From assembly GCA_038496445.1 (NCBI GenBank), contig JALMLS010000316.1:62001-126000 (forward strand): a DNA stretch of 64,000 nucleotides, read 5' to 3'. Origin of the DNA: Trichosphaerium sp. ATCC 40318. Lineage: Eukaryota; Discosea; Flabellinia; Trichosidae. A program made the translations under genes and the position numbers. A model generated the notes under the pieces. The model did not search any database. It was not told the DNA's origin and worked only from the letters and a program-made list of their open reading frames with translations. Shown in pieces: positions 11,600-23,057 of this stretch. Position 1 is the stretch's first letter; each line of letters opens with the position of its first letter.

Positions 11600-11854
11600 A
11601 TGCTCTATAAACGCACGTACGTCTCAATAGCGGAATACAGTAAGCCTTTTTTTATCGTTTTTTCTTTTGGTTGTTTGGTGAGGTATCTATTTTGTTAGGT
11701 TAAAGTTGACAAGTTTCATTTCGATTGCACATACAAGAGTATCTTCCTTGGACATCCTACTAAAGATTTGAACAGAAGGATTATTGAAGACTACCCATGC
11801 GCTCAAAAAGACTTTTCGCTTATGTTGGTCAATAAGACAACAAAGAGTCTATAA
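11600..11854 (+). CDS. Possible small gene, product unknown
   Basis: A coding-like exon at about 11705-11854 reads KVDKFHFDCTYKSIFLGHPT, then KDLNRRIIEDYPCAQKDFSL and NKTTKSL-stop. A candidate upstream exon starts with ATG at 11600 (MLYKRTYVSIAEY), with an intron from GTAAGCC, but the phase of the join does not resolve cleanly, so the 5' exon may be wrong. No family is recognised. The gene is divergent from the TPR gene. Confidence 0.3.
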
Positions 11855-12251
11855 TCGCTGAGAATTATACTTATTATCCCCTGTTGTACGTTCTGTTGTA
11901 CTTGTTGGACCTCTATAAGATCCAAAAATAGACGATGGATCTCATTTGATTGTAACTTATTTTTGTTCTATTAGTATATGAAGCGTTGAGTATGATTCGA
12001 GAAGTTTGAAGTTGCAAGAAATTTCTTTGAACATTGTGTTTGCACAGGAGAAGCACTCAAACTCCAGCTGAAGATATTAATAAAACATGTGATACATTGT
12101 GAGAGTAAACATACGTTTATTGCTTATGCGATATTGCGTCTCTGGTGTTTTGATGGTAACTAGTAGAAAATCTTTTATCTGATAAATCCCAAACCATACT
12201 AGCCTAAAACTGAGCAACTAAAGCAGAAAAACACTGTGCTAAAGAAGTCTT
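11855..12251. other. Intergenic, nothing recognised
   Basis: About 400 bp of AT-rich sequence with short open frames only, lying at the 3' end of the intronless LRR gene. Confidence 0.4.
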
Positions 12252-13229
12252 TTACTTTAAAATAGTGTTGTAGCCATACTCATCAACCATTACATTCCTA
12301 CAATTTTCTGTAACGTTTTGACAACCCCATAAGTGGATGTTGTGAACACCAGCCATAGCCAAAGCTGTCAATCCTTCATCAGTAATATAAGTTAATGTTA
12401 AATGAATATTATGAACACCTGTCAATGCCGTGATGCCCTTATCTGTTATATCTACACAACATGTTAAATTTATTGTATGAACGCCACTCAATGCTTTCAG
12501 CCCTTCATCTGTGACTTGGGTGTACGCTAAGCGAATGCTATGAACACCAGCCAACGCTTTTATACCTTCATCTGTTATAGCATAACAGTCACTCAAGTTG
12601 ATAGTGTGAACTCCAGCCATAGCCAACGCTTTCAATCCTTCATCTGTCACTTTTGTTCCAGATAAATCAATGTCGTGAACACCAGCCAAAGCCTCCATAC
12701 CTTCAATTGTAAACGAGCAATACTTTAACTTTATCGAGTAAACTCCAGCCAATGCTTTCAGTCCTTCATCTGTTACTTTCGTGAAAGATAAGCCAATGGT
12801 ATGTACTCCTGCTAAAGCCTTCACCCCTTCATTTGTAACATTTGTCTCTGATAGATCAATCACATGAATACCAGCCAATACCTTAACTCCATCATCTGTG
12901 ATTTTCTTACAAGATCTCAAGCTTATATTGCGTGCACCTTTAAGCAAGCTCAAGTGAGCATCCATAGCGAAGCCTTCGAGTATAATAGTCGTATTTTGAA
13001 GCAAAGGGCTACCATTAAGAACTTTTAATTCGTCAGTGTTTGAAACATACATGTGTGGATATCCAACGTGGTTGTGAACGATGTTTCGCATGAAACGACA
13101 TGTTTGAGCTGAACGAAGGGTAAATGTACCGCTCTTCAGAATTTGAACGATTATTTCAACGGGAAGTGCAACAATGTCAAAAGTATGATTATTAGCGCAC
13201 AGTACTGTTGTGTCGTTTCGTTCGTCCAT
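12252..13229 (-). CDS. F-box/leucine-rich-repeat protein, intronless, giant-virus-like
   Basis: Single uninterrupted frame of 325 codons starting at 13229. An F-box-like segment (LPVEIIVQILKSGTFTLRSA, about residues 21-50) is followed by about ten LRR units of about 24 residues with the consensus TDEGLKALAGVHTINLSxTx, variants alternating Ile/Leu and a Cys/Asp position (SLRSCKKITDDGVKVLAG, NLSDCYAITDEGIKALAG). This regular GVHxIxLxxxxxTDEGLKAL repeat closely resembles the F-box/LRR families of amoeba-infecting giant viruses (Marseillevirus-type). The absence of introns in a region where ordinary genes have many supports lateral origin. A role as a substrate-recruiting ubiquitin-ligase subunit is inferred from the architecture. 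It is not visibly broken. Confidence 0.8.
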   Translation of the reverse strand: MDERNDTTVLCANNHTFDIVALPVEIIVQILKSGTFTLRSAQTCRFMRNIVHNHVGYPHMYVSNTDELKVLNGSPLLQNTTIILEGFAMDAHLSLLKGARNISLRSCKKITDDGVKVLAGIHVIDLSETNVTNEGVKALAGVHTIGLSFTKVTDEGLKALAGVYSIKLKYCSFTIEGMEALAGVHDIDLSGTKVTDEGLKALAMAGVHTINLSDCYAITDEGIKALAGVHSIRLAYTQVTDEGLKALSGVHTINLTCCVDITDKGITALTGVHNIHLTLTYITDEGLTALAMAGVHNIHLWGCQNVTENCRNVMVDEYGYNTILK

Positions 13230-13381
13230 TTTATCCCAAGAGATGTTGCCTTGGCTACGAAGAGGTAAGCTTTTTGAGTGATACGATTTATGAGTGAAGG
13301 TCGTACATAGTCAAGCAATTGTACACTCGGATAATTTATACGAAAATCAACCACGTGGTTTTTGTTGCATAGCTTACGGTT

Positions 13382-13548
13382 TGTGAAGAAAACCTTAGTA
13401 CAAGTCATTCTAAGGTGTGTAGTGGGCTTGTTGTCAGTGGGGAGAGAATTTTAAATTCGTTTTAGAAGCGTCACAGCTTTCAAAAGATAAATAATTAAAA
13501 TGGGCGTGTGGTGTAATTGGTATCACGGTCGCTTTGCCTGCGACAGGC
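13382..13548 (+). pseudogene. Truncated tRNA-Ala copy with long 5' flank, copy 3
   Basis: Positions 13502-13548 match the first part of the tRNA-Ala gene with changes in the anticodon arm (CTTTGCCTGCGAC). The upstream 120 bp (GTTTGTGAAGAAAA, TGTGTAGTGGGCTTG, CACAGCTTTCAAAAG blocks) align with the 5' flank of the intact tRNA (5576-5706, reverse strand). The copy ends after AGG, as in the other copies. It lies between two divergent intronless F-box genes. Confidence 0.85.
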
Positions 13549-13683
13549 ACATTTTTTCAGGTTTAGCTATTTTCTTGCCTACTCACCGTGTACCATAGTC
13601 AAGCGACTTCTGTCTGTAATAGAGCTATCTTTAAAGACAAAGACACCAGAAAATTAACCCTAAGGCTTTCTTCACAAAACTAG

Positions 13684-14724
13684 ATGAATATCATACAATC
13701 AATGGATTATTGTTTATTAAACCTACCTGTAGAGATACAACTCGATATTATTGATCTAGACTCTGAATTATATCCAAAATGGCCGTGTTTATCAAAAAAC
13801 AGTGCAATGGTAACGAGGTATGATTGTAACTTGGAGAAACATGGTAAGTGGACGAAAAGGACTGCACTCCAATATTGGTCACATGGTAAACGCCATGGCA
13901 CATTCAAGTGCTGGTATAGCAATGGTAGATTGAAGAGTGTATGTAATTACGTTAACGATAAACAAGAAGGGGAGTACAAGAAGTACAATCACAAAGGACG
14001 TTTGAGAGAGAAAGGAAATTATAAACAAGGTAAACTTGAGGGAGAATATAAGTGGTGGAATTCAAAGGGTATTTTACGCAAGAAGGGTTATCACGTGAAC
14101 AATAAATTGCATGGAGATTGTATACTGTTTTTTAGAGATAAAAGTAGAGCAGAGTACAAGTATTCTAATGGTAAATATGAAGGAGAGTATAAGAGGTGGT
14201 ATAGAAATGGTCAGTTAGCTTTAAAATGCTATTACACAAATGGTAAACGGGAAGGAAAGTCAATAAAGTGGAGACGAAATGGTGTGTTGGAAGAACAATG
14301 CTCTTACATAAACAATGAACTAGACAAAGAGTACAAACGCTGGCATCAAAATGGTAGATTGGCACTTCATTGTCATTATGTCAAAGGGAAACAAGAAGGA
14401 GAGTCTAAACGTTGGTATGACAATGGAATACTAAAGGAGCAATATAACTTTGTCAAGGATGAACTTGACGGAGAGTGCACTCGGTGGCACAATAATGGGC
14501 AAATGGATTTTCATTGTCATTTTGTTAAAGGCCTTATAGAAGGTGAACAAAAGTCTTGGTATCCCAATGGTCAAAAGTTCAGACATTGTAACTATAAAAA
14601 TGGTAAACGAGATGGAGAGGATAAATGGTATAGTGATGGTAAACTGATTTCAAAACACACGTATGTAAATGGCGTTAGAGTGGAGTATAAGACAAGTAAC
14701 AAAAGGAGAACTGTACTCCTATAG
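13684..14724 (+). CDS. F-box/MORN-repeat protein, intronless, giant-virus-like
   Basis: Single frame of 346 codons from ATG 13684 (a second in-frame Met follows at residue 7). The N-terminus CLLNLPVEIQLDIIDLDSEL is F-box-like. From about residue 55 to the end runs a series of about 12 MORN_2-type repeats with consensus YxNGKxEGEYKxWYxNGQLx, for example YTNGKREGKSIKWRRNGVLE and YVKGKQEGESKRWYDNGILK. Alternating F-box plus WYxNGQL repeats are characteristic of Marseillevirus/Pithovirus-type proteins and are rare as long intronless host genes. The frame is intact. The biochemical role is unknown; such repeats are presumed to bind proteins or membranes. Confidence 0.8.
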   Translation: MNIIQSMDYCLLNLPVEIQLDIIDLDSELYPKWPCLSKNSAMVTRYDCNLEKHGKWTKRTALQYWSHGKRHGTFKCWYSNGRLKSVCNYVNDKQEGEYKKYNHKGRLREKGNYKQGKLEGEYKWWNSKGILRKKGYHVNNKLHGDCILFFRDKSRAEYKYSNGKYEGEYKRWYRNGQLALKCYYTNGKREGKSIKWRRNGVLEEQCSYINNELDKEYKRWHQNGRLALHCHYVKGKQEGESKRWYDNGILKEQYNFVKDELDGECTRWHNNGQMDFHCHFVKGLIEGEQKSWYPNGQKFRHCNYKNGKRDGEDKWYSDGKLISKHTYVNGVRVEYKTSNKRRTVLL

Positions 14725-15085
14725 AAGCACTACTATCCAGGCCTTAGTGAGTGTGACCTAATATACATATTACCATTAGTAAGATGTTTTTTTAGTGTTC
14801 AGGTCACTATTGGCTTGTAGATTGAGGTGGCACACGGAATAAAAATGAAGATATTTAACAAAAAGTTTACTAGTATCCTTCGTCACATGCATCAAGTACA
14901 TTGACCCTGTTCAGTTCGGTATAGATAGTAAATAACAATAATGCTACTTTGAAATGCGTGAACTTGTCTAAGACCTGTTTGTAAGATTGCATGTCCATTC
15001 CTAGCGTACTATTTCGTTCTACTTCTGTTGTTTTCTTTTTTTGGTGTCGTTCATGACGACAGCTTAACTCTTTGTTGGATTGCAG
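14725..15085. other. Intergenic, no gene seen
   Basis: About 360 bp downstream of the MORN gene with short frames only; the 5' end of the next plus-strand gene may lie here but no convincing start exon was found. Confidence 0.4.
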
Positions 15086-15774
15086 TTAAAGGCAGCGTTT
15101 TTGGCATCAACGATTTATTTGCTGAAGGTTTGAAGTGCTCTAATCGATAGATACTCATCCCTCACCTTGTTTCTGCGTGCCAGCACTCATGTACCATTGT
15201 TTTTCGTGATTCGGGTTTGCCAATATTAAAAAAAGGCCGTTGCTCGTTTATTTGCACGTGATTGTTTAATTCGGTAAAGGTACAATGAATCGTACAATCA
15301 CGTACAGATAAAACAGCAACAGGCTATTTTGATAACACAAATAACCATTCAGAGTTTCCAAGGCATTAATCAAACGTTATGACGATATACTTGTGATGTA
15401 CACAGACAAAAATAAAACAAGCCAAGGCGCTGTAGTTTGATTCAAATAACGAAACCTGACTTTCAGAAAAACCACGAACTTGTTTGTTTTTTTTTCTACC
15501 TGTTGAACAAGTTTGCTAAATTATGATGTTGTAAAATAATTTCTAGAATACCTCATATCCAGATACCGAAAGAGAAAAAGTAATGTGATGAACAACAAGA
15601 AATTTACGAAATGATATTAACTGTCAGTAATCCACAAAAGCCATTGATTTGCTATGGTATTTCTATGTCGGATTATCCATCTCATGTACTTCTCTCACCT
15701 TAGACGCGTATGATCAGTATTACACAAATCGCACACAAGGTGTAGAGAAGTACCTAAAGAAGGGTATTAAGTAA
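15086..15774 (+). CDS. Unrecognised multi-exon gene (5' end unclear)
   Basis: A set of plausible exons on the plus strand, each flanked by AG and GT: KGSVFGINDLFAEG (about 15087-15128), ALIKRYDDILVMYTDKNKTS followed by QGAVV (about 15363-15440), NTSYPDTEREK (about 15548-15580), VSNPQKPLICYGISMSDYPS followed by HVLLSP (about 15625-15705), and DAYDQYYTNRTQGVEKYLKK ending GIK-stop at 15774. The codon patterns look coding, but the order and phases of the joins are not proven and no family is recognised. It ends 29 bp before the next gene's ATG. Confidence 0.35.
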
Positions 15775-15803
15775 GGTTTTATTTAAATTATTTGGTTCAT
15801 TCA

Positions 15804-16930
15804 ATGTTCGCACTACCAGAAGAAACAGCTCCTTTTGAAACAAATTTCGCAACTAATTTCGTGTCTTCCGAAACAAACGACTTTATTCTACAGTGTCACG
15901 ACATCTCGCAATTACTACTACCAGACAATTTCAACGACTCAATACCAGAACCACTCAACAATAGCCACGCCCCTTTGTACTGTGTCCCATCGATAATAAC
16001 GCTTGAAGAAAAACCAAATAATGTTTTCTTCCAAAGCAATCTTCCTCGCCTTCAAGAGCGTTCTACGGATGATTCACCACATAGAAAAGAATATTTAATG
16101 AACAGACTATCAGAATCATCAGATGATACAAAGCAGGTACGTTATCGCTAAAACTAAAGAGTACAAACTTCCGAAAAACATAAGTTTGGTCAGGGCAATG
16201 AAAAGTTTTTTTTTTGAAGAAAACCGACTTTTAAACTTCTCATAGGACAAACAAGATTGTAAGATAGGATCAAATAAATGTATAAAATTGATAGCACATC
16301 CATTACTACAAAGAGTCTTGGGGAAGAGTAAAAAACCGTACCTTTATGCTGTCTGTTTGGCAGTTATTTTGGAGTTGGGCGTAAAAGTAGAGAACAAAAT
16401 TTTTGTAGTTTTGTACGATCTCCTTTCCGTCTGAATTAAATCTCATCTAAAGAGTACGCTAACATTAACCTCGTAGTAATGATGATGTGTTTATGACTGC
16501 TATATCTATGCTGAGTCAATACAAACAAAGGAGGCCTAGAGATAGCTACGGAGCATATAAATCAATAAAACGGTTCGTAACACGTGATAAGAGCGCTCCC
16601 TTTGAAAAAAAACAAGTAAATTAAATCGCTAGTACTACCTTTCTTTTGTGTTGAGAGATGTTGTAGCACTGTATCATAATCTAATGAGCGGTATGTATTA
16701 GGTGGACTGAGGTGCTAAACAAGAGAAGAAAGGGAAATAGCTGGTGTTTTAAGGAAAAACCTTCTAAGATTGCTGTATGGACACAAACATTCGAAGAGAT
16801 CAGATCAATAGTAAAAGTACAAGCTTTTGTAAAATGGAAATGTTGGCGTACAGGAAGAGATATATCAACTGACATTACATCAAAGGACTTTAGCTCGATG
16901 ATATGGGCGTTGGCTGGAAGATATGATTGA
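15804..16930 (+). CDS. Unrecognised multi-exon gene
   Basis: The first exon starts MFALPEETAPFETNFATNFV at 15804 and is acidic and Asn/Pro-rich, probably disordered, ending about 16136 at a GTACGT donor. The next exon (about 16246-16398) reads DKQDCKIGSNKCIKLIAHPL and then QRVLGKSKKPYLYAVCLAVI. Further exons give VFMTAISMLSQYKQRRPRDS and YYLSFVLRDVVALYHNLMSG. The last exon (about 16702-16930) reads WTEVLNKRRKGNSWCFKEKP and ends SSMIWALAGRYD-stop. The C-terminal half looks like a folded helical domain with basic and aromatic residues. I do not recognise it. Its disordered acidic head and basic tail would suit a nuclear protein, which is only a guess. Confidence 0.5.
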
Positions 16931-17691
16931 ACTTGTGATTGTGTTAAGGCGTAATTGAATTTTCTTTCTTTCTTTGTCTAGATTTTACAACAGGTGTCTC
17001 TGGCATGTCTATTACATTGTACCATAGCAAAATATTGATCAAGTCACGTCGTTGACAATTACAACAATAAGGTATTGAATACGTTTGTTCGCTTGTGGAG
17101 AAAAAAAACCTTGGACGTGAAAGGAAACCAATAAATATTACAAGTGAAAACGCGTTTGCCGAAATTCAATCTTACAGTTTAAGTGTCTATCGGTCTAGTA
17201 GAAATGCGCTTGAACAAACCGATTGTATAGCCATCAAGTTAGCTTTTGTCACTTGAGCAAGTAGCTTGCTGACACGTAAACGAGCATGAGTAATTCAATT
17301 TTTGAACAATGAACCATGTTTTCGAATACTCAAACTGATTGAAAGGCAAGTGTAAACACAAGTAGTAGTCAGTAACTTTACGGAAAGAACAATTTTATCG
17401 ACACCATGAGTTGCTTTTATTCATCTGAGTTTAGGTTATGTTTAATGTTTTACTGCCAAAGCTACAGCATCGATTACAGTATGGATGTGTGTTGTTTGTT
17501 CCTTCTATCAATCTCTAAAAATATTCAAGGTGGTCATGAACATGCGGTTACATCTTCTAGTACCGTTAGAGTAACCATGCTACGACGATAAGATGGCTTG
17601 AGTTTGAGCGAAATTGTAACTTTCAGAGGTACTGCCAGTCTTCTATGAAAGTCATTTATTGGCTATTGAACCTACAGAACTGCTTATCACA
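16931..17691. other. Intergenic, no confident gene
   Basis: Only short frames. A 61-codon open frame at 17406-17591 has no supporting motif. Nothing repeated or structured was noticed. Confidence 0.4.
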
Positions 17692-18387
17692 TTACTTTTC
17701 GCTTTCCTCTCTAGAGGACTTGGTAGATTTAGAAGACTTCGAAGATTGATCGTCTCCAGCTTTTGATTTCGCTCTACGAGAGCTTGTTCTAACTACTGGA
17801 TCTTGACGCGAGCAGTTACGGATTTCCTCTTAGGATTCCTCGTCCTTGCTATTCGTGCGCTACAAACATAACGGATGATGCTTCAGATTTACTCACCTTT
17901 TAGTACGCTACGAGACTCTGGCTTTGCACCGTCGCCATTGCATCCAGCACAGGGTAAAGCCTGTATATTGAAGCGCGGGAGCACAGTTACCAAGGCACAA
18001 ACGACGTACAAGATTCGATGTTCAATACCGTAACATTCCTAGATGACGAAATACTTGGCGTATATGTCTACTGTACGCTATCTTATCGCTCAGCGTCAAG
18101 GTTTACCGTTTAAATAATTGCCTCGGTATTTTATCAAACTTGCTCTGTTAGTTCCCGCAAGCGCCAATAATAAGGTTTCATTGTTCTATAGCACAGTAGG
18201 TGGCCTCTTTACTCAATAACACGAAGAGTGTCCTAACACTTCGGTAAAACAGCCAGTACACCTCTACAATGAAAAAAGGAAAAGTACTACAACCTAGTGG
18301 AAGCCACAAACAATGTGCAGTCAAAAAAAGTATTCTATTTGTAATCTCGCGCCAACTCTTCTTTATTACTACTTCTAATAGCCACAT
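17692..18387 (-). CDS. Possible small gene with basic Ser/Lys-rich tail
   Basis: The 3' exons are the best part: ALPCAGCNGDGAKPESRSVL (about 17920-17970), RIARTRNPKRKSVTARVK (about 17815-17860), then PVVRTSSRRAKSKAGDDQSS followed by KSSKSTKSSREESEK-stop at 17692. The CxxC and GDG elements followed by a very basic, Ser-rich tail suggest a small nucleic-acid-binding protein. The 5' part, up to a candidate ATG at 18387, contains frames but no clear coding pattern. It is divergent from the kinesin gene (72 bp between starts if the ATG is right). Confidence 0.35.
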
Positions 18388-18458
18388 ACATTAACGTACG
18401 TATTGAATGCGAAAAGTTATCAGTTGGCGCCTAAAAGTTAGCCGTTAGTTGTAATTTA

Positions 18459-21400
18459 ATGGCTTCACGTACAAGGGGTTCCCCTACCCTTGCAAAGGGT
18501 GCACCGTCTAAAGTCAAAGTAATTGTACGACTGCGGCCGTTTCTAGACAGAGAAACAAAAGGAAGATGCGTATCAGTAGAACCAAGTGCTATTCGACTCG
18601 CAGATTCGCGTAGAATGTCTTCTGAAGAATTAAAATACGCGTACGTTCAGTTTTGATCGAATGTAGTAATACCATTGGGTTTGACACTTATTGAACTATC
18701 AGTTTCGACCATTGCTACGATAAACAAACAGACACCAGGACAATTTGGAAAAAGGAGATTCTACCAAATCTTAATCAAGTATTACGCGGTGTGCACGCTA
18801 CAATATTTGCATACGGAATGACTGGAGCTGGTAAGCATAAACGATTTTATGTTTTTGAAAAAAATGTAACGTATAATTCTGACAGTTTGGTTTTAGGCAA
18901 AACCTTCACTATGCAAGGGAATGATAAGAAACCGGGTACGTTTTTTAGAAAAAAATTCATTTGCGTCGTTTTAGCTTTTATTGACGTTGATCGCAGGTAT
19001 AATCCCTTTAACTGTTCAACACGTACTCAAGCAGTTAAATGGACCACAAACGACGCGAAATGGAGGAAGTAAAGTGTCGATAAGCATTGGTTTTATTCAA
19101 ATTTACAACGAAAAAGTTTTTGACTTATTGAACGCTACTGGGAAGGACTTACCAGTTCGAAAAAGCAGTAGCGGTGAAACCGTAATTTCAGGTCTTCACG
19201 AGGTACGTCAAAGTGATGATTCAAGGAGCACAAACTCTTTTAAAAATAAAACAAATACAAAAAAACGGTCGAATTTGAAAATCATTTTTACCGGTCTGTA
19301 CACGGATTATTTTTGTTACTAGTCGCCCCTTTTGAGTTTCGTGCAATGTATCTTAACGGTAGTAGGAACCTTTGGAATCTTACGATATGTTTACTGAGTT
19401 ATATCACGATGCTTTATCGAGACGATTTACTGGCTCTACAAAGCTTAATAATGAGTCATCGAGAAGTCATTCGGTACTCATGTTGCGTATAAAAACAGTG
19501 ACACAGACAAGGGTATGCAAGCGTTATTTTGAAACGTCCTTTTAAAAACCAAAAATGAGCAAAATGATTTTCTATTTTTCACGTGTTTTTCGCATCTCGT
19601 TTTTACTGACATTTGCTTAGATCATTACTGGTAAAGTAAATCTGATTGATCTTGCTGGTAATGAGGACAATCGTAAGACTGCTAATAAAGGTACGGGCTT
19701 TTTTTTTGTTAGAGCGTCAGTGCATACTCGTTGCGAGTATTTTTTTTCTTTGTATTACGTTAAGGTGTTTTCGGCGTTGACTCGTTTGTTTTTAGGAATG
19801 CGCCTAACAGAATCGCAAAATATTAACAACTCTTTGTTTGTCCTATCAAAAGTCGTAACTGCCTTAAACAAAGGCGCTATACGCGTACCATACCGAGACT
19901 GTAAATTAACAAGACTTCTACAAGTACGTTTTTTTTTTTTTTGGAAATCTTTTCGTTTCATTTGTGCTTTATTTGGATTTACGCACGTGTTGTATTCGAT
20001 ACTTTTTTGTATCACATATCTGTATTTGCATACACTCAAAATAGACGTTGTGTACTTTGTACCGTAATTCAAGAATTCTTGATGATTACCACTTTTTTCT
20101 CATTTTTTCTCTTTTTTATAGGATTCTTTGGGAGGAAGGAGTAACGCTATCATGATTGCTAATATAGCACCATCTGTAGAACATTTTCAAAATACATACT
20201 ATACTCTCAATTTTGCTAGTAAATCCAGAGAGGTAGTCAATGCACCTGTTGCACATTCAGGTACGTCAAGAAAAAAGTTTGAAAAGAAAATTTTTCAAGA
20301 ATTGCGCTCCCAGACATTTCGTTCCTTTGTGCCATTATCCACGTACTCACATGTTTTTTTAGAAGCTGTTACACCTCCAGCACGACCTGTAAATAAGAAA
20401 CGTATGTGGCAATCATTTTTGTTGGTCTTACTTGTTGCTAACGAACATTTTAGCTATAACCTACTTTGTTGAGGAGTATAGTGAAAACAGTAAGCGAGGA
20501 GGTAGAACACGTATGCGTTTACCTCTACCGCGACCTGCCATTGATAACAAACGTAAGCATATATTTTACATTCTCCAGAGCTTACAAGTTGATAGATTTG
20601 GTTAATCAGACGCAATTTGAGAGTCTAATAAGACGAGTTCGAAAGTGAGTTTTAGAACAAAAGTATTTTTTTTTTTCAATCTTCCTTCTAATCTCTTTGC
20701 TTCAGTATTGAGAAGGAAACACGTACAAAGACCCCTCAGTTTAGAGCAAAAGCTCATAATGCCATTGATCCTAATTTGGCTGCAATTGTTGTAAAGACCC
20801 CAGCTAAATTGAGGAACTTGAGCAAAGAAGAAAGAGCCGAGTACGTTTTTTGGGTTTAGGTGTTTTACAAATACTGACTTTGTTATCTTTCAGAAAATCG
20901 TGCGAGCTTGTTAAAGTTGCACGAAAGCACGATAAATTAGGACTACACGCTCAGAGTCTTATGGAGTTTACACAAGGTACACACTAATCCCTTTAACTTT
21001 CGCAATTTTTTCTCATTTTATTCTTATCTAATTAAAAAAACAACACTCATATTGCTTGTTTATATATTCATGTATTATTATTACAGCCCAACGTTTCTTG
21101 GATAAGAGTGATCCGAAATTCCAAGGATTGAACATAAAGATACAGAAGAGGATAGATAGGCTACGACGCCTTATAAACGAAAATGGAGCTGGCTTTGACA
21201 ATGAAGAAAACATGGTTCCTAACCGTCGGTCGTCACAAAAGCCAGGATCACTCAAAGTAAGTTAGCGCATGTCTAGACTTGTAAGGTACCTCTTCTTCTC
21301 TAATATCTACATAGCGTAAGACAAGTGTTTCAGAGACAAAACCAAGAACTAAAGCAAGAAAAAAAAGTACTGAGTTTTCTGCAGCTCAAATTAGAGTTGT

Positions 21401-21862
21401 TCAAGTTAACTTGAGGGAGTACACAGAAAAAGTTTTAAAAGGTGAAAAGGCTGTACGTTTCTTTTAGTTTTTGTTATACTATGTTATGTATTTTTTTGAC
21501 GTTGTTGTTTATAGCCTGAGAGGATGAGGGAGATTTTAGATATTTTCAATTCACGTGATGTTAAGGCAATCATGGGACTTAACCAAGTAGGCAAAAAACG
21601 CGCAGAAGCTATTGTCGCTGGTAAGAGCGGTGATCCTACATTCATATATACAGGTGTACGTTATTTAAAACAAAAAAAGAGTAGATACAAGTCAAGTTCA
21701 AACAGACGCTTTTTTGATCTTTCTTTTTTTTTTTCATTTCATAAGAATGTTGTTGTCCTTATTCGTATTCTTTAGCTTGAGGATTTAGTTCATGCTGGTT
21801 TGAGTGAAAAAGTTATAAAGACTATCATGCGAAATAATATGTTTGATTGCATGGTTTTATAG
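18459..21862 (+). CDS. Kinesin-10 family motor (KIF22/Kid-like) with C-terminal helix-hairpin-helix
   Basis: About 15 exons. The motor domain begins [19 protein letters not shown] (from 18505). The P-loop is split by an intron: FAYGMTGAG (18815) joins KTFTMQGND (18898). Further motifs are [19 protein letters not shown], switch [14 protein letters not shown] (about 19448), switch [21 protein letters not shown] (about 19640), [31 protein letters not shown], and [18 protein letters not shown] (about 20125). After a basic linker and coiled coil ([20 protein letters not shown], about 21090) the C-terminus has [20 protein letters not shown] and [20 protein letters not shown], the helix-hairpin-helix DNA-binding unit of KIF22. 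All nucleotide-binding motifs are intact. It acts as a chromokinesin in mitosis. A likely poly(A) signal lies just after the stop. Confidence 0.93.
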
Positions 21863-23057
21863 GAACCTGTTACCATTGTAAAATAAAGTGTAAAGTCATA
21901 TCAATTTTATATTACTTTTTTAGTTTTTACTGTGATATGACCTACGTAAACTGTTTGTGATCCATAGGTATCTTAAACAGCTATGTTGTAGTACTATACG
22001 ATAGTCCTTTCTTGGTAATTTCAGCCACCAAAAACAAAAGGGGAGGTGGCGGCACGTGCATTTTTCTCGCGCTGATTTTGTTCCCAATCAAGGGAGGTGT
22101 CAGGATACGCGAGCTTTGTTATGGTAGGCGGGTACAGAGCCCTATAAAGGGCCTGTATTCCTCGTCTGGAAGGATGTTCAATGATGTGTGTAAACGCAGT
22201 AGCGGTGTCGCAATTGTCGCCATAGTAATACAGCTACCGCCTACTCTTTACCTGCGCTTACAAGGACAATGAAACATTTGAGGTTATAGGACGTTAGTTC
22301 AGCGATAGTTATTCATTCACATTTGGTGTGTTGAGAGTTTAGTCATAGTTTCGAAGTAAACACGTCTCCTTGGCTGACTTAAGCAATCCCTTACAACTTG
22401 TCTTAAATGTCGGGTTTAAACTGGAATGCCTCGCTAAATGGTTCTTGACTTGTTGTCTACTTCCTGTGAATCCAGTGTGACTACAGTTTCGCCGATTTAG
22501 CTGGCTATCAGAATGAATCCAACAGACGTTTGCTATTGGTATGCTATCGTACTACTGCCGCTCCCCACTGACAAAACTGAATTGAAGCGCATTTGTAGTA
22601 TGACTTTGAAATTGAAAAAAAAATAGTGGTATACAAAAACTACTACAACCCATAGAATATGTGGTACTGGTAGCTAAGGATATCTTTTTGGAAAGTTAGG
22701 GTCAGGGCAACTTTCTTCAAAAATGAAAAATCATCTTGTTTTCGGAAAGTTGACGAAAATTCAGCAAGAAAAACGTGACGTCACTACGAAAGTATTCTTC
22801 TCTTACCATAATTCAGCATCTTTCAATAGTAATAAGTGTATATTGTTGCCTCTGTTTGTTGTAAACCATGATTTTGTATTATTTTCACGAAGGATTATTA
22901 CCAACAGATCTGACGACCGAAACTTAACGAGTTTTTAGCTGATTAATCGGTTGGACGCAAGTTGTCAAACAGTTCTTTACGATTGGTAATAATCATACGA
23001 TAGTACAAACAATTCATTTACTTTAGTGACTAGGAACTTTTGTATTTGTGTTTGCGA
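21863..23057. other. Intergenic, about 1.2 kb, with a GC-richer patch
   Basis: No convincing exons. Positions 22025-22270 are noticeably richer in G+C than their surroundings and hold an 86-codon open frame without recognisable motifs; it may be decayed foreign sequence or a regulatory patch. The rest is AT-rich upstream sequence of the HARE-HTH gene. Confidence 0.4.

Noticed and set aside
13707-14365. Minus-strand open frames across the MORN gene
   Set aside because: Shadows of a repetitive coding sequence; the plus strand carries F-box plus regular MORN repeats.
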